From Cutibacterium namnetense (lineage in GTDB: Bacteria > Actinomycetota > Actinomycetes > Propionibacteriales > Propionibacteriaceae): a stretch of DNA of 64,000 bases. Below, piece after piece: positions 43,476 through 53,020 of this stretch. The translations under genes were made by a program, and so were the position numbers. Position 1 is the first letter of the stretch; every line of letters begins with the position of its first letter. The stretch is taken from NCBI RefSeq assembly GCF_001642025.1, contig NZ_LWHO01000003.1:225279-289278 (forward strand), given 5' to 3'. The notes under the pieces are model-generated. The model worked only from the letters and a program-made list of their open reading frames with translations. It was not told the origin of the DNA and did not search any database.

Positions 43476-46229
43476 GTGATCCCACGCGAAGAACGCGGAC
43501 CAGTCCTCAATGGACTGCCGACTACCCTGCCTGACGTCGATCCCGAGGAGACTCAGGAGTGGATCGAGTCCCTCGACAAGATGGTCGAGACGGACGGTCC
43601 GAACCGTGCCCGGATCGTGCTGCTCAAGATGTTGGAGCGGGCTCGTAGCCACAGTCGTCTCGGGCTGTCAGCGCTCACCTCGACCGACTACATCAACACC
43701 ATCGCGGCTGAGGACGAGGAGGAGTACCCCGGAGACGCCGAGATCGAGCGGAATATCCGTCGTCTGCTGCGTTGGAACTCCGCCATTACCGTGCATCGTG
43801 CCCAGCGCCCTGGTATTGGCGTTGGCGGTCATATCTCCACGTATGCCTCTGCAGTGACCCTCTACGAGGTTGGGCAGAACCATTTCTGGCGCGGGCAAGA
43901 CGCCCCCGGCGGCGGTGACCAGGTCTTCTTCCAGGGGCACGCAGCGCCCGGTATGTACGCTCGCGCTTTCCTGGAGGGGCGTCTGAGCGAAGATGACCTC
44001 GATGGGTTCCGTCAGGAGAAGTCGAAGGCTGGGCGCGGTCTACCTTCCTACCCGCACCCCCGCATGCTGCCCGACTTCTGGCAGTTTCCGACGGTGTCGA
44101 TGGGCCTGGGCCCGATGGATTCCATCTACCAGGCGTCCATGAACAAATACCTCACCAACCGTGGCGTCAAGGACTGCTCGGATCAGCATGTGTGGGCCTT
44201 CCTCGGTGATGGCGAGATGGACGAGCCGGAGTCGCGCGGATTCCTGCAGGTTGCTGCCAATGAAGAGCTCGACAACCTCACCTTCGTCATCAACTGCAAC
44301 CTGCAGCGTCTGGACGGACCGGTGCGTGGCAACGGCAAGATTGTTCAGGAACTTGAGGCTGTCTTCCGTGGCGCTGGCTGGAACGTCATCAAGGTTATTT
44401 GGGGATCCGGCTGGGACCCGCTGCTGCAAGCCGACCGCGACGGTGCCCTCGTTGACATCATGAACAACACTCGTGATGGTGACTACCAAACCTTCAAGGC
44501 CAACGACGGTGCCTATGTTCGTGAGCACTTCTTCGGTCGCGACCCGCGCACTGCCAAAATGGTCGAAAACTGGACTGATGAGCAGATCTGGGCGTTGCGC
44601 CGTGGTGGCCATGACTACCGCAAGATCTACAACGCCTATAAGGCGGCTACGGAGTTCAAGGGGGCACCGACAGTGGTGCTTGCCTGCACTATTAAAGGTT
44701 ATGATCTTGGGACTCACTTCGCAGGCCGCAACGCGACCCACCAGATGAAGAAGCTGGCCCTCGACGACCTCAAACAGTTCCGCGATCGTCTCGAAATTCC
44801 AATTTCGGACAAGGTACTGGAGGCTGATCCTTACCGTGCCCCGTACTTCCATCCCGGCGCCGATGACGAGCGCATCCAGTACCTCATGGAGCGTCGGCGC
44901 GCCCTCGGGGGTTTTGTGCCGGAGCGACGCTCGAAGTTCACCCCGCTGCCGATTCCCGAGCAGAAGGCTTTTGACGGTGTCAAACGTGGCTCGGGCAAAC
45001 AGGAAGTCGCCACCACGATGGCCTTCGTGCGGCTACTCAAGGACCTCATGCGCGACAAGAACTTCGCTCCGCACGTCGTTCCGATCATCCCTGATGAGGC
45101 CCGTACCTTTGGCATGGACTCGTTCTTCCCGACGATCAAGATCTACAATCCGCACGGCCAGAACTACACCCCGGTTGACCACGAGCTCATGCTCAGCTAC
45201 CGCGAGGCCAAGAACGGGCAGATCATTCACACCGGCATCAATGAGGCTGGTTCGGCGGCTGCCTTCATTGCCGCAGGCTCGGCATATTCCACTCAGGGTG
45301 TGCCGATGGTGCCGATCTACCTTTTCTATTCGATGTTCGGATTCCAGCGCACCGGTGACTCTTTTTGGGCAGCTGGTGATCAGATGACTAAGGGGTTCAT
45401 CATTGGTGCCACTGCCGGACGCACCACACTCACCGGCGAAGGTACCCAGCACATGGACGGCCATTCGCCGGTCCTGGCTGCTGCGAACCCAGCCGTCATC
45501 TCCTACGATCCGGCTTATTCCTACGAGATCTCCCATATTGTTCAGGCAGGTCTGGAGCGCATGTACGGCGAGAACGCCGAAGATGTCATGTACTACCTGA
45601 CGGTGTACAACGAACCGATCGTTCAGCCGGCCGAGCCAGAGGGCGTTGATGCCGAGGGCATCGTCAAGGGTATGTACCTGCTCTCGAGGGGCTCCGTTGA
45701 GGGAGTTGGCGAGAATGCCCGCCGCGTTCAGCTGTTGGCCTCCGGCGTCGCGGTGCCGTGGGCCATTGAGGCTCAGCAACTCCTTAAGGACGATTTTGGC
45801 GTTGTTGCCGACGTATGGTCGGTGACGTCGTGGAACAACCTACGTCGTGATGCCATGGATGCCGAGGAGCAGGCCTTCTTGCACCCGGAGCAGGGCAAGC
45901 GCACTCCGTACATCGTTGAGTGTCTTGCTGAGGCCCCTGGTCCGGTCATTGCTGCTACCGACTATATGCGCCAGGTCCCCGACCAGATCGCTCAGTGGGT
46001 ACCGGGGGATTATGCCTCCCTGGGTGCCGACGGGTTCGGCTTCTCTGATACCCGTGCCGCTGCCCGACGGTTCTTCCATATCGATGGTCCCTCCATGGCC
46101 GTGCGTGCCCTCCAGATGCTCGCTGAGCGCGGCGAGGTTCCGCAGGACTGGCCGGTTAAAGCCGCCGAGAAGTACGACCTCCTCAACGTCAACGCGGGGG
46201 CTTCCGGTAGTGCTGGTGGCGACGCCTGA
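43476..46229 (+). CDS. aceE: pyruvate dehydrogenase E1 component (homodimeric)
   Basis: A 917-residue thiamine-diphosphate decarboxylase that feeds acetyl groups to the E2 subunit. The thiamine motif starts [15 protein letters not shown] and ends [14 protein letters not shown]. The C-terminal parts of the transketolase fold (GITEAGSAAA-like [38 protein letters not shown]) are intact. GTG 43476 is preferred because AAAGGA lies 6 bases upstream; ATG 43443 has no ribosome-binding site. E2 and E3 genes are not in the window. A strong terminator follows. Confidence 0.95.
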   Translation: MIPREERGPVLNGLPTTLPDVDPEETQEWIESLDKMVETDGPNRARIVLLKMLERARSHSRLGLSALTSTDYINTIAAEDEEEYPGDAEIERNIRRLLRWNSAITVHRAQRPGIGVGGHISTYASAVTLYEVGQNHFWRGQDAPGGGDQVFFQGHAAPGMYARAFLEGRLSEDDLDGFRQEKSKAGRGLPSYPHPRMLPDFWQFPTVSMGLGPMDSIYQASMNKYLTNRGVKDCSDQHVWAFLGDGEMDEPESRGFLQVAANEELDNLTFVINCNLQRLDGPVRGNGKIVQELEAVFRGAGWNVIKVIWGSGWDPLLQADRDGALVDIMNNTRDGDYQTFKANDGAYVREHFFGRDPRTAKMVENWTDEQIWALRRGGHDYRKIYNAYKAATEFKGAPTVVLACTIKGYDLGTHFAGRNATHQMKKLALDDLKQFRDRLEIPISDKVLEADPYRAPYFHPGADDERIQYLMERRRALGGFVPERRSKFTPLPIPEQKAFDGVKRGSGKQEVATTMAFVRLLKDLMRDKNFAPHVVPIIPDEARTFGMDSFFPTIKIYNPHGQNYTPVDHELMLSYREAKNGQIIHTGINEAGSAAAFIAAGSAYSTQGVPMVPIYLFYSMFGFQRTGDSFWAAGDQMTKGFIIGATAGRTTLTGEGTQHMDGHSPVLAAANPAVISYDPAYSYEISHIVQAGLERMYGENAEDVMYYLTVYNEPIVQPAEPEGVDAEGIVKGMYLLSRGSVEGVGENARRVQLLASGVAVPWAIEAQQLLKDDFGVVADVWSVTSWNNLRRDAMDAEEQAFLHPEQGKRTPYIVECLAEAPGPVIAATDYMRQVPDQIAQWVPGDYASLGADGFGFSDTRAAARRFFHIDGPSMAVRALQMLAERGEVPQDWPVKAAEKYDLLNVNAGASGSAGGDA

Positions 46230-46241
46230 TCGATAGATTGT

Positions 46242-46285
46242 CGAAAAGCCGGGGCATTCCATGATGTGGGCTGCCCCGGTTTTCG
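46242..46285 (+). terminator. terminator of aceE
   Basis: CGAAAA-G-CCGGGGCA (46242-46256) pairs with TGCCCCGGTTTTCG (46272-46285), leaving a TTTT on the 3' side, 13 bases after the aceE stop. Confidence 0.85.
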
Positions 46286-46400
46286 CTGAAGTCCGTTGCC
46301 TTCGCCATTCTCCTGCTAGCCTTTTTAGCGCCTAAGCTAAACCGAATTAGTTCTTGCGGCAACGGCGCTGCAAGGGGTGGAGATCGAAGGGGTATGACAC

Positions 46401-47297
46401 ATGAGGTTGAGTCGTCGGCACGTGCTCGCTGGTACTGTCGGGGCAGTTTCAACGGCGCTGATTGCAGCACAGACGCCTGCAGGTATCGCGTTTGCAAGGT
46501 CTTGCAGGCCTTCTAGGGCAGTGACCACCGCGGTCTATATCGAGGTCAATCACGAGGATCTCGCGACTGTCGGAGCTTTCCTCCGGGCAGGGGCTCACCG
46601 GCCGGTCTTCGATCTGGCGATGATTTTTGCGGCCAATATCAACTATGACGGGTACACGGCTTACCTGCACCTGAACGAGCGAGTCATGGAAACGCTCAGA
46701 GCTGCCGAAACTCAGATTCGCCCGTTGCAGCGTCGTGGGACGAAGGTGCTCTTGTCGCTCCTTGGTAATCATGAGGGCGCCGGGTTCGCCAACTTTCCAA
46801 CCCGGCACGACGCTGAACGGTTCGCGGCTCAGGTAGCAAGGGTTGTTCATAGGTATCATCTTGATGGCGTCGACCTAGATGACGAATATTCCGAGTACGG
46901 CAAAAATGATACCGGTCAGCCCAATGAAGACTCTTTTGTTTGGTTTGTTCGCGCGCTGCGACGCCACCTGGGGCCTCATAAACTCCTTACCTTGTACTCG
47001 ATTGGGCCGTCGGTTGATCGAACTGTTTCGGCGGTGGGTAATGCATCAGATGACCTCGATTATGCATGGAACCCGTGGTATGGCACCTATCAGGAACCAT
47101 TGGTGCCGGGTATGCCTCGAAGTCATTTGGGGGCGGCAGCAGTTGACTGGGGACATACGTCGATCGAAATGATCGAGACGATGGCCTCTCGGACGATCCG
47201 TGACGGTTATGGCGTCTTCATGACGTATGACTTGCGGGTGTCGACGAACCCGTCCCTCGTGCAGGCCATGACAACGTCCTTGGGAGGAAGGTGGTGA
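46401..47297 (+). CDS. EndoH-type endo-beta-N-acetylglucosaminidase (GH18), secreted
   Basis: A 298-residue GH18 enzyme closely similar to Streptomyces EndoH. It shares VYIEVNHEDLATVG, IFAANINYDGYTAYLHLNE, KVLLSLLGNHEGAGFANFP, the catalytic HLDGVDLDDEYSEYG (acid Glu162, Asp160), and DYAWNPWYGTYQEPLVPG. Residues 1-33 form a Tat-type signal (LSRRHVLAGTVGAVS, then ALIAAQ). EndoH cleaves between the core GlcNAc units of high-mannose N-glycans, so the protein probably acts on host glycoproteins. ATG 46401 follows AAGGGG. The gene is inserted between aceE and DUF3052, and its last half is somewhat AT-richer than those genes. Confidence 0.93.
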   Translation: MRLSRRHVLAGTVGAVSTALIAAQTPAGIAFARSCRPSRAVTTAVYIEVNHEDLATVGAFLRAGAHRPVFDLAMIFAANINYDGYTAYLHLNERVMETLRAAETQIRPLQRRGTKVLLSLLGNHEGAGFANFPTRHDAERFAAQVARVVHRYHLDGVDLDDEYSEYGKNDTGQPNEDSFVWFVRALRRHLGPHKLLTLYSIGPSVDRTVSAVGNASDDLDYAWNPWYGTYQEPLVPGMPRSHLGAAAVDWGHTSIEMIETMASRTIRDGYGVFMTYDLRVSTNPSLVQAMTTSLGGRW

Positions 47298-47413
47298 CTT
47301 CGATGGTGACCGTCGCAGAAAAGGCCCCACGGTGGTCGTCGGCGGGATGTTCTGGCACACTGATGAAGGTGGGAACTCCCTGTCACGCAGAGCAAGAGAA
47401 AGCGAAGGATTTC

Positions 47414-47818
47414 GTGGGAAGCGGCAGCGATTTGGACAAGCTCGGTTTTGAGGCCGGGCAGGTCGTCCAGGAGCTCGGTTGGGACGATGACGTTGACGAG
47501 AACCTCCGTCAGGAGGTTATGGACATCATCGACGGTGACATGATCGAGGATTCGATTGACGCCGTTGACATCGTCTGGTTGTGGCTGCGTTCCGACGACG
47601 GCGATGTAGCCGACGGCTTGGTTGACGCTATGCGTGATTTGTCTGACGACGGGTTTATCGTTCTGGTCACCCCGAAGGTGGGGCGCCCGGGCACTATTGA
47701 TCCGGCTGATCTGTCTGACGGCGCAGATACTGCTGGAATGGTGCTGACCACCAGCTACGACGTCAGTGAGGACTGGCAGGCCCACAAGATTGTGCGCCCG
47801 CGCGGCGGGCGGCGCTGA
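47414..47818 (+). CDS. DUF3052 protein
   Basis: A 134-residue actinobacterial protein related to mycobacterial Rv2239c, which also lies near aceE. The family core is present: LGFEAGQVVQELGWDDDVDE, DAVDIVWLWLRSDDGDVADG, and VLVTPKVGRPGTIDPADLSDG. It is acidic, soluble and of unknown function. The start is uncertain: GTG 47414 has GAAGGA upstream, while the frame is open to 47291, overlapping the EndoH-type stop, with an ATG at 47363. Confidence 0.78.
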   Translation: MGSGSDLDKLGFEAGQVVQELGWDDDVDENLRQEVMDIIDGDMIEDSIDAVDIVWLWLRSDDGDVADGLVDAMRDLSDDGFIVLVTPKVGRPGTIDPADLSDGADTAGMVLTTSYDVSEDWQAHKIVRPRGGRR

Positions 47819-47874
47819 TCGTCTTTCAAGCACTTCCTGCGGCATGGTTCCGTAGGGATTGCGGTATGTCTAAC

Positions 47875-47906
47875 GTATTGACGGACTTGGAGAGGTCCGT
47901 CAATAC
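47875..47906. terminator. bidirectional terminator after DUF3052 and the GH3 pseudogene
   Basis: GTATTGACGGAC (47875-47886) and GTCCGTCAATAC (47895-47906) form a perfect 12-bp stem with an 8-base loop, in the gap between convergent features. Confidence 0.85.
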
Positions 47907-47918
47907 ACGGTCTTCACA

Positions 47919-48267
47919 TCATTCGCCGAGTATCTCGTCCAGCTTTTCTGGGGTCATAATCGGAGTCATCGGCAGCATCTTGTAGGCCGTCATGTCGAGC
48001 GCGAAAGCCGCTACCGTCGGATCGCTGTCAAGGTCGATGTCAGCCCAGCGGTAGTGGGAAAGCAGGTGGCGGGGACGGAACTGTAGATGCCTGCTGCCGG
48101 CCCGTCTGACGCCTTGCGCGATCCGTGCGGGCCATCAGTGATCATTGGCCCGGCAATGCCGAGGCGCTCGATTGCCTGAAGGTGCCAGGCATCACTGCCT
48201 GAGCACAGGGAGACTTTCTCCTCAAGGTGAGTTGACCAATGATGTCGGTGATCTGAGATGCGGTCAT
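47919..48267 (-). pseudogene. GH3 beta-glucosidase remnant, internally deleted and frameshifted
   Basis: The minus strand starts at ATG 48267 after AAGGAG and encodes [14 protein letters not shown], then needs a one-base shift to continue as [33 protein letters not shown] and [14 protein letters not shown], matching the N-terminus of GH3 beta-glucosidases. A third frame then gives [14 protein letters not shown] and MTPEKLDEILGE plus TGA, matching the C-terminal end of the family. The whole remnant is 349 bp, whereas intact genes are above 2 kb, so roughly 2 kb of the middle has been lost. The N-terminal reading stops at a TAG soon after the junction. It cannot make an active enzyme. Confidence 0.82.
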
Positions 48268-48358
48268 AACTGGCTCCTTCGTCAACGTCGACACCGGATT
48301 ATCGTCGGGACCTAGGACAGCGTCGCGACAGCGATGTTTCGGCTAGTTACCAGACGGA

Positions 48359-48374
48359 TGACGAAGATTCGTCA
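48359..48374. repeat. short inverted repeat after pncA
   Basis: TGACGAA (48359-48365) and TTCGTCA (48368-48374) flank two bases, directly after the pncA stop codon. A weak termination or regulatory signal is possible. Confidence 0.35.
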
Positions 48375-48381
48375 GTGACGT

Positions 48382-48963
48382 TCAAAGCTGTGAACTGGTG
48401 GTGACCGTTACCCCGGCATCTTCCATAGCTGCCACGGCCGCTTCACCTGACTCTAGACTGACCGGTTCACTGAGATCGGTCAAGCATGTCGTGGTAAACC
48501 CGAGATGCTGGGCATCCAGAGCCGTGTCCTTGACACAGTGGGACAGGGCCAAGCCGACAACGTCGACAGCTTCGATCCGGTGATCGCGCAATATCGTCTC
48601 GAGAGACGAACCGCCCTTAGTAGTCCCCTCGAAACCGGAGTAGGCCGCAGCATATTGCCCCTTCTTAACGTGCGCATCGACAGGAATCTCGGCTACCGCC
48701 GGATGAATCTCAGCCTCGTCGGTACCCGCAACCCCATGTGGCGGCCAGGAATCCACAAAGTCGGGGTTGCTGGAGAAGTGGTCGCCGGGATCAATATGCC
48801 AATCCTGGGTAGTGACGACTATGTCGTAACTATCACGGTGGGTCGTGATATAGCACGCAATGCGCTCGGCGCAGGCATTGCCGCCTGCGACAGCCAGAGC
48901 GCCTCCCTCACAGAAAGTTGGCTGGACGTCTACGACGAGAAGAGCACGATGTGATGAAGTCAT
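48382..48963 (-). CDS. pncA: nicotinamidase / isochorismatase-family hydrolase
   Basis: A 193-residue amidase converting nicotinamide to nicotinate for NAD salvage. It has the catalytic aspartate in LLVVDVQPTF, the metal-binding TQDWHIDPGDHF, the lysine in VKKGQYAAAYSGFEG, and the cysteine in LALSHCVKDTALDAQHL, the classical D-K-C triad of PncA. It is divergent from an aldo/keto reductase with overlapping 5' regions (45 bases between starts). A CinA-type deamidase gene at the window edge also serves NMN metabolism. Confidence 0.9.
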   Translation of the reverse strand: MTSSHRALLVVDVQPTFCEGGALAVAGGNACAERIACYITTHRDSYDIVVTTQDWHIDPGDHFSSNPDFVDSWPPHGVAGTDEAEIHPAVAEIPVDAHVKKGQYAAAYSGFEGTTKGGSSLETILRDHRIEAVDVVGLALSHCVKDTALDAQHLGFTTTCLTDLSEPVSLESGEAAVAAMEDAGVTVTTSSQL

Positions 48964-49007
48964 GGGCGCATCCCTCCGCCACCCCCGGCTCTAGGTACGC
49001 TGACGCC

Positions 49008-50018
49008 ATGGCAGTGAGCACTTATGAGGCGGCCCAAGATCGCTACGACACCATGGAGTATCGACGTTGCGGAACGAGCGGCTTATTGCTCCCCGCCGTT
49101 TCGTTGGGACTGTGGCACAACTTTGGAGATTTTCACCCCGGATTCACGCAGCGTGCCGTGCTGCGTCGTGCGTTCGATCGCGGTATCACTCACTTCGACC
49201 TCGCTAATAATTACGGTCCGCCCTATGGGCAGGCCGAGATTAATTTCGGTCGCATGATGGCGACTGATTTCAAGCCCTATCGGGATGAACTTATTATAAG
49301 CTCCAAGGCTGGCTACGATATGTGGCCCGGCCCCTATGGGCAAGGTGGGTCTCGTAAGTACCTCATCGCCTCCTGCGACCAGTCTCTCAAGCGGATGGGG
49401 TTGGACTACGTCGACATCTTCTATTCCCATCGATTCGATCCGGAAACTCCGCTCGAGGAGACGATGGGAGCCCTCGACCGGATCGTGCGATCGGGTCGGG
49501 CCCTGTATGCAGGTATTTCCTCATACGGTCCCGAGGAGACGGAGCGTGCCGCCGCCATTGCCCGTGACCTTGGTACCCCATTGCTCATCCACCAACCGCG
49601 TTACAACATGTTTGACCGATGGATTGAGGACGGTCTTATCGATACCTGTGAGCAGGAGGGAATGGGCATCATCTGTTTCTCCCCGTTGGCTCAAGGAATT
49701 CTCACCGACAAGTACCTCAGAGGCGTCCCTGCTCAGTCACGTGCTGGCATGGGGGCGGTCTCGCTGCGACCCGAACAGATCGACGACGCTACCCGCGCCG
49801 CAGTCGCTGCCCTCAACGAGGTCGCTAAGGATCGCGACCAGACTTTGGCCCAGATGGCCCTCTCATGGATCCTGCGCGAGCCCCGCATCACCAGCGTGCT
49901 CGTGGGGGCTTCCTCGGTGCCGCAACTGGATTCAGATATCGATGCACTTGAGGCCACCCCCTTCACTGACGACGAGAGAGTGCGTATTGAGTCGGTGTTG
50001 GCCGACCATGTCTTCTGA
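49008..50018 (+). CDS. aldo/keto reductase (YghZ type)
   Basis: A 336-residue NADPH-dependent reductase. Family motifs: MEYRRCGTSGLLLPAVSLGL, the catalytic HFDLANNYGPPYG (Asp and Tyr), IISSKAGYDMWPGPYG (Lys), DYVDIFYSHRFD (His) and the C-terminal VLVGASSVPQLDSDIDAL. YghZ-like enzymes reduce glyceraldehyde-3-phosphate or methylglyoxal. The start at ATG 49008 fits the family; no strong ribosome-binding site is seen. A hairpin after the stop separates it from the pyr operon. Confidence 0.9.
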   Translation: MAVSTYEAAQDRYDTMEYRRCGTSGLLLPAVSLGLWHNFGDFHPGFTQRAVLRRAFDRGITHFDLANNYGPPYGQAEINFGRMMATDFKPYRDELIISSKAGYDMWPGPYGQGGSRKYLIASCDQSLKRMGLDYVDIFYSHRFDPETPLEETMGALDRIVRSGRALYAGISSYGPEETERAAAIARDLGTPLLIHQPRYNMFDRWIEDGLIDTCEQEGMGIICFSPLAQGILTDKYLRGVPAQSRAGMGAVSLRPEQIDDATRAAVAALNEVAKDRDQTLAQMALSWILREPRITSVLVGASSVPQLDSDIDALEATPFTDDERVRIESVLADHVF

Positions 50019-50038
50019 CCCGTCCCGAGTCGTGCTAA

Positions 50039-50075
50039 CCTCATGGGGACGCCCTTTAATGGCGATCCCGTGAGG
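50039..50075 (+). terminator. hairpin between the aldo/keto reductase and pyrR
   Basis: CCTCATGGGGA (50039-50049) pairs imperfectly with ATCCCGTGAGG (50065-50075), with inner GCC/GGC. It is either the terminator of the reductase or an upstream part of the pyr leader. Confidence 0.5.
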
Positions 50076-50129
50076 TCGCGAAGGTCGTGCTAGCAGGCGG
50101 TTGCGCGTATGCGCGTCGCCCGTTGTGCT

Positions 50130-50163
50130 CTACCCTCGCACCTGCGGTGTCCAGAGGTAGGAG
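50130..50163 (+). promoter_or_regulatory. candidate PyrR-binding leader hairpin overlapping the pyrR ribosome-binding site
   Basis: CTACC-C-TC (50130-50137) pairs with GAGGTAG (50154-50160), and an inner CACC/GGTG stem closes a 3-base loop. The 3' side contains TCCAGAGG, resembling the TCCAGAGAGG core of PyrR-binding loops. The arm includes the GGTAGGAG that serves as ribosome-binding site of pyrR, so binding would block translation. A similar mechanism is known in Mycobacterium. Confidence 0.5.
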
Positions 50164-50169
50164 CCTGAT

Positions 50170-50745
50170 ATGCAACTCACTCAGTCATCTGGTCCAGTGA
50201 CCGTCCTCGATTCCAAGGCATTGGAACGGGCACTGACGAGAATTTGTTACGAAATCGTCGAGCGCAACGAGGGGCTTGACCAGTTGGAAATCGTCGGAAT
50301 TCGCACCCGCGGTGCGTATCTTGCGCGGCGCATGGCAACCAAGCTGTCTTCCCTCAGCGATGTCGACGTTCCTGTCAGCGAGCTCGATATCACCTTGTAT
50401 CGAGACGATCTCGACCCCAATGAGTACCGCGAACGCCCGAAAAACCCGGTGCTTTCGGACAATAACGTCCCCACAAACCTGGCTGGTAAGACCGTCGTGC
50501 TTGTAGACGACGTGCTGTTTACCGGTCGTACCGTCCGGGCGGCCCTTGATGCCTTGGTCGATACCGGACGTCCCAGCTGTGTTCTGCTGGCGGTCATGGT
50601 TGATCGCGGTCACCGAGAGCTTCCGGTCCGTGCTGATTTCGTGGGTAAAAACATCCCCACCTCATTGGGTGAAGCCGTGGACGTTCACGTCACCGAAGTC
50701 GATGGCGAAGATGCCGTCACCATCCGGAAGGTGGCCTCCCGATGA
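50170..50745 (+). CDS. pyrR: bifunctional pyr operon regulator / uracil phosphoribosyltransferase
   Basis: A 191-residue PRTase-fold regulator. The PRPP-binding motif is VVLVDDVLFTGRTVRAALDA, with IVGIRTRGAYLARRMA at the N-terminal side and VPVSELDITLYRDDLD before it. PyrR binds pyr mRNA when UMP is abundant and retains weak uracil phosphoribosyltransferase activity. ATG 50170 follows GGTAGGAG, part of the predicted leader hairpin. It is the first gene of a nine-gene operon and overlaps pyrB by four bases. Confidence 0.95.
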   Translation: MQLTQSSGPVTVLDSKALERALTRICYEIVERNEGLDQLEIVGIRTRGAYLARRMATKLSSLSDVDVPVSELDITLYRDDLDPNEYRERPKNPVLSDNNVPTNLAGKTVVLVDDVLFTGRTVRAALDALVDTGRPSCVLLAVMVDRGHRELPVRADFVGKNIPTSLGEAVDVHVTEVDGEDAVTIRKVASR

Positions 50746-51686
50746 GCACTGAGGTTACTGAAGAGTTCCATGCCGACCACACCGGACGTCACTTTTTATC
50801 GGTCGAGGACATGTCCAATGATGACGTCATGCGGATCATTGATCGTGGCCGGCAATTCAAGGTCGGTGACACTCCGCGTGTGGAGCCCGGGCATGTCGCC
50901 ATCAACATGTTTTTCGAGAACTCCACCCGAACGATGACCAGCTTCCAGATGGCTGAGCACCGTCTCGGTATGAAGATCCTTGACTTCGATCCGGGCCACT
51001 CCAGCGTCACCAAGGGCGAGAGCCTCTACGACTCAGTGCGCACCGTCGATGCTATTGGCGCTGAAGTTGCCGTCATACGCCACTCCAACAACCACTACTA
51101 CGATTACCTGTTGGCGACCGGGATGCTCGGCTTGTCAGTGGTTAATGGTGGTGACGGATCCGGTCAGCATCCCAGTCAGTGCATGCTCGACCTTATGACC
51201 ATCGCTGAGGAGTTCGGCCACGTCGATGGTCTAACGGTTGCGATCAGCGGCGATATCGCTCACTCGCGAGTAGCCCGTTCTGATGCTCAGATCCTTGCCC
51301 GGCTTGGGGCCAATGTCGTCTTTACCGGACCCCGCGAATGGATGGACCACGACGTCACCCGGCTTGGCACGATGGCGACTCTCGACGAGGTCATTGCTGA
51401 TGTCGACGTCGCGATGATGCTACGCGTCCAGCACGAGAGATTCGACGCTGGCCCGGACTTCTCTGCAACTGATTACCTGCAAGCGTTTGGGCTCACCGAC
51501 GAGCGTGCAGAGCGGATGAAGCCCCAGGCGATCATCATGCATCCGGCTCCGGTAAACCGGGGATGTGAAATTTCCGGTCACCTCGTAGAGGCCCCCTCAT
51601 CTCGTATCTTTGAGCAGATGGGGAACGGAGTCATGGTGCGAATGGCCATTCTGGAACAGGTGTTGCAAAACAGGGAGACAAAGTGA
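50742..51686 (+). CDS. pyrB: aspartate carbamoyltransferase catalytic subunit
   Basis: Joins carbamoyl phosphate to aspartate, the first committed step of pyrimidine synthesis; 314 residues. Substrate-binding motifs are NSTRTMTSFQMAEHRLG, VTKGESLYDSVRTVDAIG, VIRHSNNHYYDYL, QHPSQCMLDLMTI and MHPAPVNRGCEI. The usual HP in the RHP motif is HS here (IRHSNN), a small deviation. The ATG overlaps the pyrR stop (ATGA). No regulatory subunit PyrI is encoded, as in most Gram-positive bacteria. Confidence 0.94.
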   Translation: MSTEVTEEFHADHTGRHFLSVEDMSNDDVMRIIDRGRQFKVGDTPRVEPGHVAINMFFENSTRTMTSFQMAEHRLGMKILDFDPGHSSVTKGESLYDSVRTVDAIGAEVAVIRHSNNHYYDYLLATGMLGLSVVNGGDGSGQHPSQCMLDLMTIAEEFGHVDGLTVAISGDIAHSRVARSDAQILARLGANVVFTGPREWMDHDVTRLGTMATLDEVIADVDVAMMLRVQHERFDAGPDFSATDYLQAFGLTDERAERMKPQAIIMHPAPVNRGCEISGHLVEAPSSRIFEQMGNGVMVRMAILEQVLQNRETK

Positions 51687-53020
51687 GTCGACGGGTCCTC
51701 CTTACCGGGTTGACCATGCTGGTGGGAGCCACTCCGGTTCCCTCCCAGCTCCTCATCCGCGATGAGCGGATCGAGGCCATTTCACGAGGGCGATCCAACG
51801 CCCTCGACGGGGCCGATGCCGAGGTCATCGATCTTGACGGGGCCCTGGTGACTCCCGGAATGGTGGACCTGCACGTTCATTTGCGTGAGCCGGGTCAGGA
51901 GCATAAGGAGACCATCGCCTCGGGCACTGCCGCAGCTGCCCGAGGCGGCTGGACGACTATCTGTGCGATGCCTAATACTGTTCCTGACCCCCATAGCCCC
52001 GAGCTCATGGCCGACCTCAACCGGAGGATTGAGGAGTCGGCTTTGGTACGGGTGTTGCCCATCGCCCCCATTACTGTTGGGCTGACGAGCAATGACCTTG
52101 TTGACGTTAAAGCCTTGACGCGGGCCGGGGCAGTGGCCTTCTCTAATGACGGCAAGGGGGTGCAGCTGGCCGGAGTCATGTACGACGCGATGCGGTCAGC
52201 GGCCGCGGTCGGCCGTCCTATTGCTGCTCACGCCGAGGACGAGTCCCTGGTGCGGGGCGGGGTCATCAACGACGGACGTCGGGCTAGGGAACTCGGCTTG
52301 CCCCCCATGACTCGTCTCACCGAAACCGTGCAAGTGGCCCGCGACGTCATGATCGCTGAGGCGACTGGCACCCACTACCACCTATGCCACGCCTCGACCC
52401 GGCAGTCGATTCGCACCTTGCGCCGAGGCCGCGAGGACGGTGCGAACGTCACTGGTGAGGCCGCTCCACATCATCTGCTGCTGGCCGACGATGACATCGC
52501 CGACGACAACGGGTTCTACAAGATGAACCCGCCGCTGCGCACCCGCGAGGACATCGACGCTATGGTCGAGGGTCTGTGTGACGGAACTTTAACCTGTATC
52601 GCCACCGATAACGCCCCGCATGCGGCTGAGGAAAAAGCATGTTCCTTCCGCAATGCCGCTTTTGGGGTCATCACTAACGAGCACACCTTCGCCCTGCTGT
52701 ACACCAACTTTGTGCTTGACCGGCGTTTCCGGCTTGACCAGCTTGTCGACTGGCTCACCGTCGGACCGGCAGAGACCTTCGGAATGTCGGAGGCCGGTCG
52801 GCTGCGCGTGGGAGGACCGGCCGATCTGGCCGCCTTCGATTTGCACACCGAGACGACGATTATCCCTGAAGACGGTGCCGGAATGGGGCGCAACACTCCC
52901 TTCGCTGGTCGTGCTGTCCTCGGTGACTGCGTGCTGACGATGGTCGGTGGCCGGACGGTCCACCGTCGTGGCCGGCCGATAGGTGAGACTGACCACTACG
53001 AGATGGGAGACCCGCAATGA
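51683..53020 (+). CDS. pyrC: dihydroorotase (class I)
   Basis: Cyclises carbamoyl aspartate to dihydroorotate; 445 residues, an amidohydrolase. The metal-binding HxH is in DLHVHLREPGQEHKET, with a CAMPNTVPDPHSPELMADL region, AAHAEDESLV, GTHYHLCHAST and CIATDNAPHAAEEKA providing later ligands. GTG 51683 overlaps the pyrB stop (GTGA). It is the third gene of the operon and overlaps carA by four bases. Confidence 0.94.
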   Translation: MSRRVLLTGLTMLVGATPVPSQLLIRDERIEAISRGRSNALDGADAEVIDLDGALVTPGMVDLHVHLREPGQEHKETIASGTAAAARGGWTTICAMPNTVPDPHSPELMADLNRRIEESALVRVLPIAPITVGLTSNDLVDVKALTRAGAVAFSNDGKGVQLAGVMYDAMRSAAAVGRPIAAHAEDESLVRGGVINDGRRARELGLPPMTRLTETVQVARDVMIAEATGTHYHLCHASTRQSIRTLRRGREDGANVTGEAAPHHLLLADDDIADDNGFYKMNPPLRTREDIDAMVEGLCDGTLTCIATDNAPHAAEEKACSFRNAAFGVITNEHTFALLYTNFVLDRRFRLDQLVDWLTVGPAETFGMSEAGRLRVGGPADLAAFDLHTETTIIPEDGAGMGRNTPFAGRAVLGDCVLTMVGGRTVHRRGRPIGETDHYEMGDPQ

